This document shows positions 40,666-50,399 of a stretch of DNA of 64,000 nucleotides, piece by piece. The position numbers and the translations under genes were made by a program. Positions within the stretch are counted from its first letter, which is position 1. Every line of letters begins with the position of its first letter. Location: assembly GCF_000252955.1 (NCBI RefSeq), contig NC_014228.1:620001-684000 (forward strand), written 5' to 3'. This stretch comes from Xenorhabdus nematophila ATCC 19061 (GTDB lineage Bacteria; Pseudomonadota; Gammaproteobacteria; Enterobacterales; Enterobacteriaceae). The notes beneath the pieces were generated by a model. That model saw only the letters and a program-made list of their open reading frames with translations, ran no database searches and was not told where the DNA came from.

Positions 40666-41115
40666 ATGCATTGCCCATTTTGCGCCGCCGTTGATACTAA
40701 AGTTATTGATTCCCGTCTGGTTGGGGATGGCTCACAAGTGCGCCGTCGCCGTCAGTGCCTGGAGTGCCATGAACGCTTCACTACGTTTGAAATAGCAGAA
40801 CTGGTGATGCCACGCGTCATTAAGAGTGATGATATTCGGGAGCCTTTTGACGAAGAAAAATTGCGTCGTGGTATGCAAAAGGCACTGGAGAAGCGCCCTG
40901 TCAATTCTGATGATGTGGAAACAGCGATTAGCCATATTAAATCTCAGGTGCGGGCAACGGGAGAGCGTGAAATCCCATCCAAAATGATTGGAAATTTTGT
41001 CATGGATGCCCTGAAGAAACTGGATAAAGTGGCATATATTCGTTTTGCATCTGTTTACCGTAGTTTTGAGGACATCCGAGAATTTGGCGAAGAGATTGCC
41101 AAACTACAAGATTGA
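40666..41115 (+). CDS. nrdR: Transcriptional repressor NrdR
   Basis: A 149-residue protein with an N-terminal zinc ribbon ([15 protein letters not shown] then [12 protein letters not shown]) and a following ATP-cone domain ([24 protein letters not shown]). It senses ATP/dATP and represses ribonucleotide reductase genes. It precedes ribD, a widely conserved arrangement. Confidence 0.97.
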   Translation: MHCPFCAAVDTKVIDSRLVGDGSQVRRRRQCLECHERFTTFEIAELVMPRVIKSDDIREPFDEEKLRRGMQKALEKRPVNSDDVETAISHIKSQVRATGEREIPSKMIGNFVMDALKKLDKVAYIRFASVYRSFEDIREFGEEIAKLQD

Positions 41116-41150
41116 AAATATGAGTTTTCAAACAATATAGCTACCGAAAA

Positions 41151-42260
41151 ATGATGACACTTGATGAAATTTATATGTCCCGTGCGCTAGAGCTGGCGTA
41201 TCAGGGACGTTTTACAACATCCCCGAATCCAAATGTAGGCTGTGTTATTGTTAAGGATGAAGAAATAGTCGGGGAAGGCTTCCATTTACGTGCGGGTGAG
41301 CCTCATGCAGAAGTACATGCCCTCCGTATGGCGGGTGAAAAAGCCAAAGGTGCCACAGCCTACGTCACACTTGAACCCTGTAGCCATCACGGTAAAACCC
41401 CGCCCTGTGCAGACGCTTTGATTGCTGCGGGTTTAAGCCGTGTTGTTGTCGCGATGCAAGATCCCAATCCACAAGTTGCCGGGCGCGGTTTATATAAATT
41501 GCAGCAGGCAGGCATTGCGGTTGAGCATGGTCTGATGATGGATCAGGCAGAATCCCTGAATAAAGGATTTCTCAAACGTATGCGTACGGGGTTCCCTTAC
41601 CTACAGTTGAAACTGGGATCATCATTAGATGGGCGTACCGCGTTGTCATCTGGGGAAAGTCAATGGATTACCTCACCACAGGCGCGTCAGGATGTGCAGA
41701 CGTTACGGGCCCAATGCAGTGCTATTTTGAGTTCGAGCGCAACGGTATTGGCTGATGATCCCTCAATGACTGTCCGTTGGAATGAACTGGATGCTGAAAC
41801 ACAATCGGTTTATCCTGAAGAACGGCTTCGCCAACCCATCCGCATTATTACTGATAGTCAAAATCGTGTCACACCACAACATCAAGTTATTCAGCAAACA
41901 GGGCAATGTTGGTTAGCGTACACTAACAAAAATGAACAACATTGGCCTGATAATGTTAAGCAGATTTTATTGCCGGCACATGGTGGTGGTGTTGATTTGG
42001 TTCTGCTGATGATGCAACTGGGCAAACGTCAAATTAATTCAGTCTGGGCAGAATGTGGCCCTGCTCTGGCGGGTGCTTTATTGTCTCTGGGGCTGGTGGA
42101 TGAATTGATCCTGTATATCGCCCCTAAGGTGCTGGGAAACAGTGCCCGTGGGTTGTTCGATATTCCTGAATTGCACAAACTATCGGATGCACCTGAATTC
42201 ACGTTGTTTGATGTCAAGCAAATTGGGCCTGATATACGTCTTCGCTTACGTCCACTCTAG
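41151..42260 (+). CDS. ribD: Riboflavin biosynthesis protein RibD (deaminase/reductase)
   Basis: A 369-residue bifunctional enzyme. The N-terminal deaminase has the zinc motif GEPHAEVHAL and LEPCSHHGKTPPCADAL. The C-terminal NADPH reductase includes LKLGSSLDGRTALSSGESQWITS and the Glu-Gly-type segment WAECGPALAGALL. It carries out steps two and three of riboflavin synthesis from GTP. The adjacent ATG (41154) is an alternative start. No FMN riboswitch precedes it. Confidence 0.96.
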   Translation: MMTLDEIYMSRALELAYQGRFTTSPNPNVGCVIVKDEEIVGEGFHLRAGEPHAEVHALRMAGEKAKGATAYVTLEPCSHHGKTPPCADALIAAGLSRVVVAMQDPNPQVAGRGLYKLQQAGIAVEHGLMMDQAESLNKGFLKRMRTGFPYLQLKLGSSLDGRTALSSGESQWITSPQARQDVQTLRAQCSAILSSSATVLADDPSMTVRWNELDAETQSVYPEERLRQPIRIITDSQNRVTPQHQVIQQTGQCWLAYTNKNEQHWPDNVKQILLPAHGGGVDLVLLMMQLGKRQINSVWAECGPALAGALLSLGLVDELILYIAPKVLGNSARGLFDIPELHKLSDAPEFTLFDVKQIGPDIRLRLRPL

Positions 42261-42356
42261 GTTCTGATTCAAGTTTGGACATAAACCAAGACGCAGAGAA
42301 AAATAATGTGATAAGATCCGCGCCCCTGCGGATATGAATAACATATAAGGAAGGCT

Positions 42357-42827
42357 ATGAACGTAATCAAAGGTGTTATTGCAGCTCCTGAAGCACGCAT
42401 CGCTATCGCGATTGCCCGCTTTAACAACTTCATTAATGACAGCCTGCTGGAAGGAGCCGTGGATGCGTTGGAACGCATCGGTCAGGTTTCTTCAGATAAT
42501 ATCACCGTAGTATGGGTGCCGGGTGCCTATGAATTGCCGCTGACGGTTAAGGCATTGGCTGAGTCCCAAAAATATGATGCGGTTATCGCTTTGGGAACTG
42601 TTATCCGCGGTGGTACAGCTCACTTCGAATATGTTGCTGGTGAATGCAGCTCTGGTTTGTCGAGCGTAGCGATGTCCAGTAATATTCCTGTCACATTTGG
42701 TGTTCTGACGACTGAAAATATTGAACAGGCGATTGAACGTGCTGGCACTAAAGCGGGTAATAAAGGAGCGGAAGCAGCCTTAACCGCATTGGAAATGATC
42801 AATGTAATCAAAGCTATTAAGGCTTAA
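42357..42827 (+). CDS. ribH: 6,7-dimethyl-8-ribityllumazine synthase
   Basis: A 156-residue lumazine synthase (also named ribE). Active-site blocks are visible: [41 protein letters not shown] with the catalytic His, and [17 protein letters not shown]. It condenses the pyrimidine product with dihydroxybutanone phosphate in the penultimate step of riboflavin synthesis. TAAGGAAGG is the ribosome-binding site. nusB follows after 29 bases. Confidence 0.97.
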   Translation: MNVIKGVIAAPEARIAIAIARFNNFINDSLLEGAVDALERIGQVSSDNITVVWVPGAYELPLTVKALAESQKYDAVIALGTVIRGGTAHFEYVAGECSSGLSSVAMSSNIPVTFGVLTTENIEQAIERAGTKAGNKGAEAALTALEMINVIKAIKA

Positions 42828-42856
42828 GATTTTTAGTTTTAATTAAGGGGAATTTT

Positions 42857-43273
42857 GTGAAACCTGCTGCTCGTCGTCGTGCTCGTGAGTGTGCTGTTCA
42901 GGCAATTTATTCATGGCAACTATCCAACAATAGTATTGCTGATATTGAATTGGAATTTCTGTCAGAGCAGGACGTAACTGGTGTTGATATCACCTATTTC
43001 CGTGAATTGTTATCCGGGGTAGCGGTCAATGCTACAAAATTGGATGCCTTGATGGCTCCTTATCTTTCTCGTCAGCTCGAAGAGTTGGGGCAGGTGGAAA
43101 AAGCCATCTTGCGCGTTGCGATGTTTGAACTAAGCTTTCGTGATGATGTTCCCTATAAAGTGGCTATCAATGAAGGCATCGAACTGGCAAAAACGTTTGG
43201 TGCTGAAGACAGCCATAAATTCGTGAATGGGGTATTGGATAAAGCTGGTCCGGCAGCACGCAGGAAGAAGTGA
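42857..43273 (+). CDS. nusB: Transcription antitermination factor NusB
   Basis: A 138-residue all-alpha protein with the typical start [22 protein letters not shown] and the conserved C-terminal [26 protein letters not shown]. With S10 it binds boxA RNA for rRNA antitermination. GTG start after AAGGGGAA. Normal length. Confidence 0.97.
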   Translation: MKPAARRRARECAVQAIYSWQLSNNSIADIELEFLSEQDVTGVDITYFRELLSGVAVNATKLDALMAPYLSRQLEELGQVEKAILRVAMFELSFRDDVPYKVAINEGIELAKTFGAEDSHKFVNGVLDKAGPAARRKK

Positions 43274-43315
43274 TTGCTTGTCAGGAGTTCCCCATCATAA
43301 CTTGATGATTTTAAA

Positions 43316-43341
43316 CATAAGGCCGGATTACCGGCCTTATG
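43316..43341. terminator. GC-rich hairpin between nusB and thiL
   Basis: A perfect 11-bp stem CATAAGGCCGG / CCGGCCTTATG with an ATTA loop lies 40 bases after nusB and 34 before thiL. The tail has no T run. It could limit read-through into thiL or stabilise the upstream RNA. Confidence 0.55.
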
Positions 43342-43374
43342 TACTCATCGTCAGTCACTTTTTGGAATTCTATT

Positions 43375-44418
43375 ATGGCATGTGGTGAATTTGACCTCAT
43401 TGCACGTTATTTCAATCGCCATATCATCCGCCGACGTGATGTAAATCTAGGAATCGGTGATGATTGTGCGCTGATGACCGTTGCAGATAAACAAGAATTA
43501 GCCGTAACCACTGATACATTGGTTGCTGGTGTTCATTTCCTCCCTGATATTTCGCCGGAAGATTTGGCTTATAAGGCACTGGCGGTCAATATCAGTGATC
43601 TTGCTGCTGTCGGGGCAGATCCGGCTTGGGTATCATTGGCATTGACACTGTCTGATATCAATGAAGATTGGTTAAAGCGATTCAGTGACAGCCTGTTTGA
43701 ACAACTTAACTATTACGGTATGCAGTTGATTGGTGGGGATACCACGAAAGGCTCCATGAGCTTGACATTAACCGTACATGGTTTAGTTCCGGCAGGCAGG
43801 GCGTTACGCCGTGCAGGTGCAAAGAATGGTGACTGGATTTACGTCACCGGAACACTGGGTGATAGCGCCGCAGGGCTTGCGCTGTTGCAAGATCGTCTGA
43901 GCGTGGAAGATACATCGGTTCACAATTGGTTAGTGAAGCGTCATCTTCGTCCGCAGCCACGCGTTTTACAGGGACAGGCTCTTCGTGATCTGGCTTCTTC
44001 AGCGATTGATCTATCCGATGGTTTGATTTCTGATCTCAATCACATTTTGTCTGCCAGCCAATGCGGTGCGCGCATTAATTTGGATGCCTTGCCTTATTCA
44101 GAAGCCATGCAGCAATATGTCGGGCCTGAGCAGGCACTGGAATGGGCATTAAGTGGTGGTGAAGATTATGAATTGTGTTTTACGGTGCCTGAACTTAACC
44201 GTGGTGCATTAAAGATGGCGTTGGCGCATTCTGGAGCCAGTTTCTGCTGTATCGGGCAAATCAGACCAGAATCAGAAGGTATTCGCTACTTTAACAAAAA
44301 TGAAGAAATTGAGCTGAATCTGAAAGGTTTTGACCACTTTAAAACCGATAAGAAGCCAGTGGTTCCTTGTCCGGCACAGCAGGCAGAAAATGACCAAACG
44401 GAGGGAACTCATGGATGA
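43375..44418 (+). CDS. thiL: Thiamine-monophosphate kinase ThiL
   Basis: 347 residues from the ATG at 43375 ([13 protein letters not shown]), the conserved start. Nucleotide- and metal-binding motifs include [47 protein letters not shown] and [12 protein letters not shown]. It makes thiamine diphosphate from thiamine monophosphate. Its C-terminus carries about 20 extra residues compared with the Escherichia coli enzyme, overlapping pgpA by 8 bases. Confidence 0.95.
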   Translation: MACGEFDLIARYFNRHIIRRRDVNLGIGDDCALMTVADKQELAVTTDTLVAGVHFLPDISPEDLAYKALAVNISDLAAVGADPAWVSLALTLSDINEDWLKRFSDSLFEQLNYYGMQLIGGDTTKGSMSLTLTVHGLVPAGRALRRAGAKNGDWIYVTGTLGDSAAGLALLQDRLSVEDTSVHNWLVKRHLRPQPRVLQGQALRDLASSAIDLSDGLISDLNHILSASQCGARINLDALPYSEAMQQYVGPEQALEWALSGGEDYELCFTVPELNRGALKMALAHSGASFCCIGQIRPESEGIRYFNKNEEIELNLKGFDHFKTDKKPVVPCPAQQAENDQTEGTHG

Positions 44419-44902
44419 TGCAAAACGCAATTTAAAAATGAGCAATCCGTGGCATCTGTTGGCGACAGGATTCGGCAGTGGCTTATCGCCCGTGATACCC
44501 GGTACGATGGGTTCTGTGGCAGCAATTCCTTTTTGGTTATTGCTGGTGCAGCTGCCGACTTGGGGGATTTGGTTGGCTATTGTGCTGGGAACCGTGATTG
44601 GTTGCGTAATTTGCCAGAAAGCGGCTGATGCCATGAATGTGGACGATCCGGGCTGTGTGGTCTGGGACGAATTCATCGGTATGTGGATCACATTAATGGC
44701 AATCCCGGTGCTTAATTGGCAGTGGGTTTTAGTTGGTTTTGTGGTATTCCGTATTTTCGATATGTGGAAACCGTGGCCGATTCGCTGGTTTGACCGCTAT
44801 GTTAAAGGCGGGGTTGGTATCATGCTGGATGATATTATCGCGGCGATTTTTGCGGTGGCCGTTATCTGGCTGCTGAATGTCTACCAACTACTCCCTTTCT
44901 GA
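44411..44902 (+). CDS. pgpA: Phosphatidylglycerophosphatase A
   Basis: 163 residues from the ATG at 44411, chosen because a strong GGAGGG site lies 6 bases upstream (inside thiL). Conserved parts are [39 protein letters not shown] and [17 protein letters not shown], with several membrane helices. It dephosphorylates phosphatidylglycerophosphate to phosphatidylglycerol at the inner membrane. Translationally coupled to thiL. Confidence 0.95.
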   Translation: MDDAKRNLKMSNPWHLLATGFGSGLSPVIPGTMGSVAAIPFWLLLVQLPTWGIWLAIVLGTVIGCVICQKAADAMNVDDPGCVVWDEFIGMWITLMAIPVLNWQWVLVGFVVFRIFDMWKPWPIRWFDRYVKGGVGIMLDDIIAAIFAVAVIWLLNVYQLLPF

Positions 44903-44927
44903 AAAAGATATCTTTTCTAATTCAACT

Positions 44928-44955
44928 AGCCACTGGTTACCAGTGGCTGATTTTT
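44928..44955 (+). terminator. Terminator between pgpA and pcp
   Basis: A perfect 9-bp stem AGCCACTGG / CCAGTGGCT with loop TTA, followed by GATTTTTC. It lies between convergent genes and ends the nusB-thiL-pgpA transcript. Confidence 0.85.
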
Positions 44956-45602
44956 CAGTTTATTTTCCCCCCTGTGACAGGAATATCCTTGTCATTCTTC
45001 GACGTTGATTCGATAGCTATTTTTAAGGCAGCAGTCATCATTTCTACGGGCATACTGGGTGAGCCCGGATACTTTGCTGCCTGTTCAGGCAAATAAGGAA
45101 CATGAACAAAACCCCCGCGGATAGCGGGATAATGTTGGTTAAGATAATGCAGCAAACCATACATCACATGATTACAAACAAAAGTGCCGGCAGTGTCGGA
45201 TACTATTGCGGGAATGTTGACCCGTTTTAATTCATTGACGATTGCTTTGATGGGCAGGGCCGAGAAATAAGCAGCAGAGCCACCGGCAATAATCGGGGTA
45301 TCAATAGGTTGTTTGCCGGCATTATCAAGAATAGGGGCATCGTTAACATTAATTGCGACTCGTTCTACACTGATGGCAGATCTGCCTCCTGCTTCCCCTG
45401 TCGCAATGACAACATCGGGCTTAACTCGTTCAATCGCAGCATAAAGGTGTTCCAGAGAATTATCAAAAACGCAGGGTAACCGGCAAATTTCAACAGACGC
45501 ACCGGCAATCTGACATCCTTGCAATGGTTTAATGGCTTCCCACGATGGGTTTACCGTTTCACCGCCAAAAGGCTCAAAACCTGTGATTAGAATCGTTTTC
45601 AT
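44955..45602 (-). CDS. pcp: Pyrrolidone-carboxylate peptidase (pyroglutamyl peptidase I)
   Basis: A 215-residue C15 cysteine peptidase. The catalytic triad is in place: Glu in ATGEAGGRSAISVERVAINV near residue 80, Cys in SDTAGTFVCNHVMYG near 143 and His in GFVHVPYLPEQ near 167. It removes N-terminal pyroglutamate (5-oxoproline) from peptides. It is the last gene of a unit with two membrane proteins (DUF979 and DUF969), 20 bases after the first of them. Confidence 0.96.
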   Translation of the reverse strand: MKTILITGFEPFGGETVNPSWEAIKPLQGCQIAGASVEICRLPCVFDNSLEHLYAAIERVKPDVVIATGEAGGRSAISVERVAINVNDAPILDNAGKQPIDTPIIAGGSAAYFSALPIKAIVNELKRVNIPAIVSDTAGTFVCNHVMYGLLHYLNQHYPAIRGGFVHVPYLPEQAAKYPGSPSMPVEMMTAALKIAIESTSKNDKDIPVTGGKIN

Positions 45603-45622
45603 GATAGTTCCTTTTCGTTGTT

Positions 45623-46639
45623 TTATAAGAACATAAGAAAATAGAGTAAGAACACATTAGCAATCAGTAAAACACATCCTGTCGGAATCTGAGCTTTAAT
45701 AACCGCATTACGATCAGGCAGTTCTAACAAAGCGGCGGGAACAATATTGAAATTTGCAGCCATTGGAGTCATTAACGTACCGCAATAGCCTGAAAACATG
45801 CCGATGGCAGCCATAACAGCGGGATTACCACTGTGCTGTAAGACCAGAATGGGAATACCAATACCGGCAGTGATAATGGGAAAGGCCGCAAAAGCATTAC
45901 CCATGATCATAGTAAGCAGAGCCATACCAAATACATAAGTGGCGACTGCAATAAAGCGGTTATCAACGGCTAAATAATTTTCGGTCAGATAGGAAACGAC
46001 AGTGCCGACACCTGCGGCGGTAAATAACAACCCAAGCGTTGCCAGAATTTGTGGCAGGATAAATACACAACCAATTGAGTCCAGCAAACGTCGGGTTTCT
46101 TGTATTGGCTGTGTGATGGCATCACAGCTCATGCGTAACGCGATAATAAACCCAATCAGGCAACCAACAGTAATGGAAAAGAGGGTCACCAGAGTAGAAT
46201 GATTTCCTGCACCAAAAACAGCGTGTTGCAATCCAGGAATATGGTTGAATGCAAGTACGCCAAGCATTGTGACAATAGGAATCAGCAAAGCGGGCAAGAA
46301 TAAGCGATTGCCAAGACGTTTGGCACTTTCTTGCCGTTGTTCTGGTGTACGCTGAGGATAATTTCCCAGACGAACTCCACCGAACCCGGCCAGTAACGCC
46401 ATAAAAACCACCAACACACCGACACTGATATGCGCGATTTTCTGGGCATGATTTTCATCATCTATCCAGCAAGACACAAGATGCCCGCTCCATTTCCCGG
46501 CAAGAAAGATCAAACCATACAGCGCCCAGAATAGCCCTGTCGTCATGCGGCGGGGATTGGCTTTATCTCGCCATGACATGACAGCAACAGCTAATAAGAG
46601 AAGCCCTGCCAATACAAAGAGATACTGTAATTGAAACAT
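45623..46639 (-). CDS. DUF979 family membrane protein, putative pyroglutamate transport component
   Basis: A 338-residue protein with about nine hydrophobic segments. It has the typical family segments FWALYGLIFLAG near residue 40, GNAFAAFPIITAGIGIP near 245 and SGYCGTLMTPMAANFNIVPAALLELPDR near 285. DUF979 and DUF969 proteins nearly always occur as a pair. Next to pcp, or to 5-oxoprolinase genes in other bacteria, they have been proposed as a 5-oxoproline transporter; this is association, not proof. It starts in the overlap TAATG with the DUF969 gene. Confidence 0.88.
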   Translation of the reverse strand: MFQLQYLFVLAGLLLLAVAVMSWRDKANPRRMTTGLFWALYGLIFLAGKWSGHLVSCWIDDENHAQKIAHISVGVLVVFMALLAGFGGVRLGNYPQRTPEQRQESAKRLGNRLFLPALLIPIVTMLGVLAFNHIPGLQHAVFGAGNHSTLVTLFSITVGCLIGFIIALRMSCDAITQPIQETRRLLDSIGCVFILPQILATLGLLFTAAGVGTVVSYLTENYLAVDNRFIAVATYVFGMALLTMIMGNAFAAFPIITAGIGIPILVLQHSGNPAVMAAIGMFSGYCGTLMTPMAANFNIVPAALLELPDRNAVIKAQIPTGCVLLIANVFLLYFLMFL

Positions 46640-47367
46640 TATTGCTCCTCCTTGCTGCTCAATCTGCTGTGATTGAGTGAATTCAGTTCATTGGCAAGGC
46701 GGTAATCAAGGCGATATAACCGAACAGAGTGGATCAGAAAAGCACAAATTGCTGTGGGAATTCCCCAGAGAGCAATGTGCAGAGGTTCGGTTTGGATTCC
46801 GCCTGATTCCAGCATGAAATTGTGCATAAAAATAATTGCACCAAAAGCGACAAAAATATCTTCACCAAAGAACAGGCCGGTATTATCCGTTGCAGCTGAC
46901 ATGGCGCGAATACGATGACGAACTGAATCTGGCAACTCACCATATTGGTTTTCAGCAGCGCCCTCTGCCATGGGAGCCAATAGAGGGCGAACCATTTGCG
47001 GATGGCCGCCTAAACTGGTTAGCCCCAAAGCCGCGGAGGTTTCACGTATAAACAGATAAATGATCAATAACCGTCCGGTCGTGGCAGTCTTGATATGAGA
47101 AATCGATTTTTGAGCTTGTTCTTTTAACCCATGCCTTTCGAGTAATCCAATAATAACCAGTGGAAACAGGATGGTGAGTGACAAATTGAGTGTATTAAGA
47201 AACCCAGCGCCGAGTTTCTCCAAAATCTCGATCATTGACATATTCGCAGCCAAACCTGTGACGAAGCCGGCAATAGTGACAACCAGAACGGTGTTAAACC
47301 TGATAATAAAGCCAATGATAATGACAGCGATCCCCATTAGAGGCCAAAAATTGATGGTGTAATCCAT
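46639..47367 (-). CDS. DUF969 family membrane protein, partner of the DUF979 protein
   Basis: 242 residues from the ATG at 47367, preferred because GGGGAA lies 9 bases upstream; an ATG at 47382 would place that site inside the gene. Helical segments begin INFWPLMGIAVIIIGFIIRFN. Family blocks include RETSAALGLTSLGGHPQMVRPLLAPMAEGAAE and AATDNTGLFFGEDIFVAFGA, which resemble ion-transporter-superfamily hairpins. It is the first gene of the DUF969-DUF979-pcp unit. A 13-bp inverted repeat lies 40-90 bases upstream. Confidence 0.87.
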   Translation of the reverse strand: MDYTINFWPLMGIAVIIIGFIIRFNTVLVVTIAGFVTGLAANMSMIEILEKLGAGFLNTLNLSLTILFPLVIIGLLERHGLKEQAQKSISHIKTATTGRLLIIYLFIRETSAALGLTSLGGHPQMVRPLLAPMAEGAAENQYGELPDSVRHRIRAMSAATDNTGLFFGEDIFVAFGAIIFMHNFMLESGGIQTEPLHIALWGIPTAICAFLIHSVRLYRLDYRLANELNSLNHSRLSSKEEQ

Positions 47368-47410
47368 ATCGTATTTCCCCATAAATAAGCGTGGTATTAT
47401 TGGTTTTTGG

Positions 47411-47459
47411 TTTATTTATTGTTAACAAAGGGTTTCAATATTGTTGAACAATAAATAAA
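47411..47459. promoter_or_regulatory. 13-bp inverted repeat upstream of the DUF969-DUF979-pcp unit
   Basis: TTTATTTATTGTT (47411-47423) is perfectly repeated in inverse as AACAATAAATAAA (47447-47459), with a CAATATTG palindrome in the 23-base spacer. The arms lie 44-92 bases before the DUF969 start, suitable for a regulator binding two half-sites. No known consensus is assigned. The rest of 47460-47769 shows no gene. Confidence 0.5.
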
Positions 47460-47769
47460 TTGTGAATAACTAATAGGCAAATAAAATTTGTGTTTGATTG
47501 TGAAAATGGAATGAAGATCACTTATTGAGCGGAAACAAGTTTACCCGCGAGAAATGTTTTGTCAGTCGTAATAGCATTTTTGGAAGATATGTAGATAAGC
47601 TGACAAGTATTTGATGTTTTAAGGGGGGCTTAATTTACTGTTTTCAGATAAGATATTGATCATTTTCGCTGGGATTAAAATAAATAAAACCGATACTGTG
47701 ATCCTGCATAGGCTCTAAATATCGGTATTCACTTTATTTCTCGTTTTCGTTACAGCCAAGATTTGGGAT

Positions 47770-48851
47770 TCAAACCAATATCCTGCTTTCAGGTTGCAAA
47801 AATCTTTCTGGCACATAGAGGTCAAAATTATTAATGCGACAGTATTCTTCCAATTGTTGAGCAGAACTTACACCTGCTTTTTTATAGATCTGTGCTGTAT
47901 AGTTTTCGACGGTACGATAGGAAATATTTAATATTCTGCCAATTTGTTTACTGGTATTTTTGTGTAAAGAAAGAAATATGACATCCCATTCGCGTTGAGT
48001 AAATAACTGAGTTGGTGGTTGAAACATAATGGATGCGGGAAGTTTTCCATGATATAAGCGGGTTAGTGAATAGTCCTGCGCTTTCCATAGGTGATATATA
48101 ATTCCCAGACAATCTCCATTTTCATGATAAATCGGTGATTTTTCACAGAAATAAGATGATAGTGTTTTGGTTCATGACTCATTGCCAATGTGTTAATTAT
48201 CTGAGGTGAAATGATGGATTTTTTACTCATATTATTATCTCTTTTTACATGGAATATATAATTAATTTTATTTCTGCTTGGATGAATTTAACCCTATGAT
48301 ATGTCAGAGTAATTATCCAGTCAAAGACTATCTGTTCATTAATTTAACTCAATAATATATTAAGAGGAAATCAATGATTCATGTTTAATTCACCTTATTT
48401 TCTTAATGAGTAGATTAACATAATTGACATTATCATTTCTAAAAAATATCTGAAACATTAATTCGGAAAAAGTAAAATTTTTAAATTTATATTTTATATG
48501 CTCAATGGGGTTAAGGTGTAGCTGACAAAACTAAAACCATGACTATAAATACTTATTTTTTGTAATGAAATGAGGATGATTTTTTAGTTCAAAATAAGAA
48601 CCAATTGATGATATTTTTTTCATGAATTGTAAGACCTCACGGTCATGCTCTTCAAAGAAACGAGCAAGATGACTGAACGGAGTGGGTAATTCTTTCTCTG
48701 AATATCCCGTAATATCAAAATCTTCTGGTAAATTATTTAATCTAATAAACGCTTTGTTTGCATAGATAAAACGGAGTTTCTTATTTTTGACAAACCATGA
48801 ATCATGACTTTTATCCCACATATTTTTAAACTGAGGAGTTACCTGATCCAT
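47770..48851 (-). pseudogene. PAS-LuxR orphan regulator, broken
   Basis: The N-terminal piece (48851-48543) is a PAS-like sensor start (SWFVKNKKLRFIYANKAFIRLNNLP, GYSEKELPTPF) ending in a stop after ITKNKYL. The C-terminal piece resumes as SYFCEKSPIYHENGDCLGIIYHLW near 48150, in frame with the LuxR HTH (FTQREWDVIFLSLHKNTSKQIGRILNISYRTVENY) ending at 47770. Between them is a frame change in an A4 run near 48160 and about 300 AT-rich bases that do not read. Such PAS4-LuxR solos are numerous in Photorhabdus and Xenorhabdus and respond to non-AHL signals. Either one gene with an insertion, or two neighbouring paralogues fused by deletion. Confidence 0.75.
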
Positions 48852-49351
48852 ATATAGCCTTCAATAATTATTTCGTATAATATTTCCGTTATTTTTTAAG
48901 TGACGTTTTTGTTAGTTTTATATATTTATTTATATCGTTATTTATGTCATTTAGGGAGAATGATAGGAAGAATAACAAATTTATTTCAGATGGAATGTGA
49001 GAAGAATTTGCTATTCATGTAACCGGTTTCATGAGATGCTAAAATGTGACTTTCATCTCAATTTTTGACCTTGATTATCATTTCAGAGGGTATCAATTAT
49101 TCGTCCATATGTATAAATGAATGTCAATGGCGCTTTATCAAAATGGTTATATTGCAACCAGCATATTTATCCGTCAGATATCCTCTTCACTCTCTTAAAG
49201 CATCAAGGCCAAAAAACACGTCTGTGAAATCCACGGTATGACTTAAATGGATAAATGATTAAAGAACAGAAATGCAAGATGATAAAGATATAGCTAAATC
49301 ATATTAATATGACATAATATCTAAATCTAAGATAACAAGGCATAAAATGAG
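48852..49351. other. 500-bp AT-rich stretch without a recognised gene
   Basis: No open frame with homology, RNA gene or clear repeat is seen between the PAS-LuxR remnant and the IS630-type element. The left end of that IS should lie in the last 50-60 bases but was not resolved. Confidence 0.5.
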
Positions 49352-50177
49352 ATGGGCTACAGCTTAGATTTTCGAAAGCGAGTACTGGCATACAAAGACA
49401 AGCATTCGTTGACTTTCGAACAAACGAGTGCCCATTTTGAAATCTCCATGCGTACCTTGTTCCGGTGGTGCAATAAAATAGAACCTTGCATGACCCGCGA
49501 TAAACCCGCCACGAAAATCCCTGATGAGGTACTCATTGCGGATGTCCAAAATTGTCCTGATGACTATCAATGGGAAAGAGCAAAACGTTTAGGTGTCTCA
49601 CAATCGGCTATTCATTACGCCTTGAAACGGCTTCGGATCACCCCGAAAAAAAACGCTCCAACCCCCTCGCGCTGATCCTCAAGCTCGTCAGGCATTTATC
49701 GAGCGCATCAGCGATTATGAACAGACTGACAGACCCCTTGTTTATTTGGATGAAAGTGGTTTTGCTCAATCGATGCCACGTAAACATGGATATTCGGAAA
49801 AAGGGTTACGCTGTTTTGGTACGCATGATTGGCACGTAAAAGGCCGTATCAACGTCATTGGTGCCATTCTCGAAAATACCTTCGTCACCTTAAGCTTATT
49901 TACCGAGAATATTAATGCCGATGTTTTTTATGCGTGGATGACGCAAGATTTGCTGCCAAAGCTTCCACACGGAGCAGTGATAGTGATGGATAATGCGCCT
50001 TTCCATAAACGGAATGACACGACACAAGCGATAGCAGACAGCAGATGTCAACTGGAATGGCTTCCCGCTTATAGTCCGGATTTAAACCCTATAGAACACA
50101 AATGGGGCGGAGCAAAAGCGATAAGGAGGCAAAAAAGATGTTCAGTTGATGAGTTGTTTACGGAGCATATTGAATAG
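49352..50177 (+). CDS. IS630-family transposase in two overlapping frames (probable frameshift product)
   Basis: The first frame (49352-49675) gives the HTH half: GYSLDFRKRVLAYKDKH, SAHFEISMRTLFRWCNKI, SAIHYALKRLRITPKK. At an A8 run (about 49650) a +1 shift enters the second frame, giving PKKTLQPPRADPQARQAFI and then the DDE core: VYLDESGFAQSMPRKHGYS, VIVMDNAPFHKRN and LPAYSPDLNPIEHKWGGAK. The stop is at 50177. Shifting at A runs is known for some IS630 members, so the element may be functional; a simple deletion mutation is the alternative. Different subgroup from the IS630 copies at 3-614 and 13401-15242. Confidence 0.82.
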
Positions 50178-50399
50178 GTCATGTTATGTTGATTCTGCTA
50201 TAGAAATCATATTTATGATAAGTAATGATATGATATTGAAAGTTTAATCTTTGGATGTGTTTAAATAAAAAATTCGTTTCATTTTAGAATGATTTTTTCT
50301 TTATCGAATTTCTGACGGAAGATGACTTTTTATGGCACTGTTGCAAAGTTTCAGTGACTGATATGCAGGGTTAAACGTTTAGCAACTGGAGTCCATAGT

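Noticed and set aside
41116..41150. FMN riboswitch before ribD
   Set aside because: The gap of 35 bases is too short and holds none of the conserved RFN blocks; enterobacteria usually carry that riboswitch before ribB.
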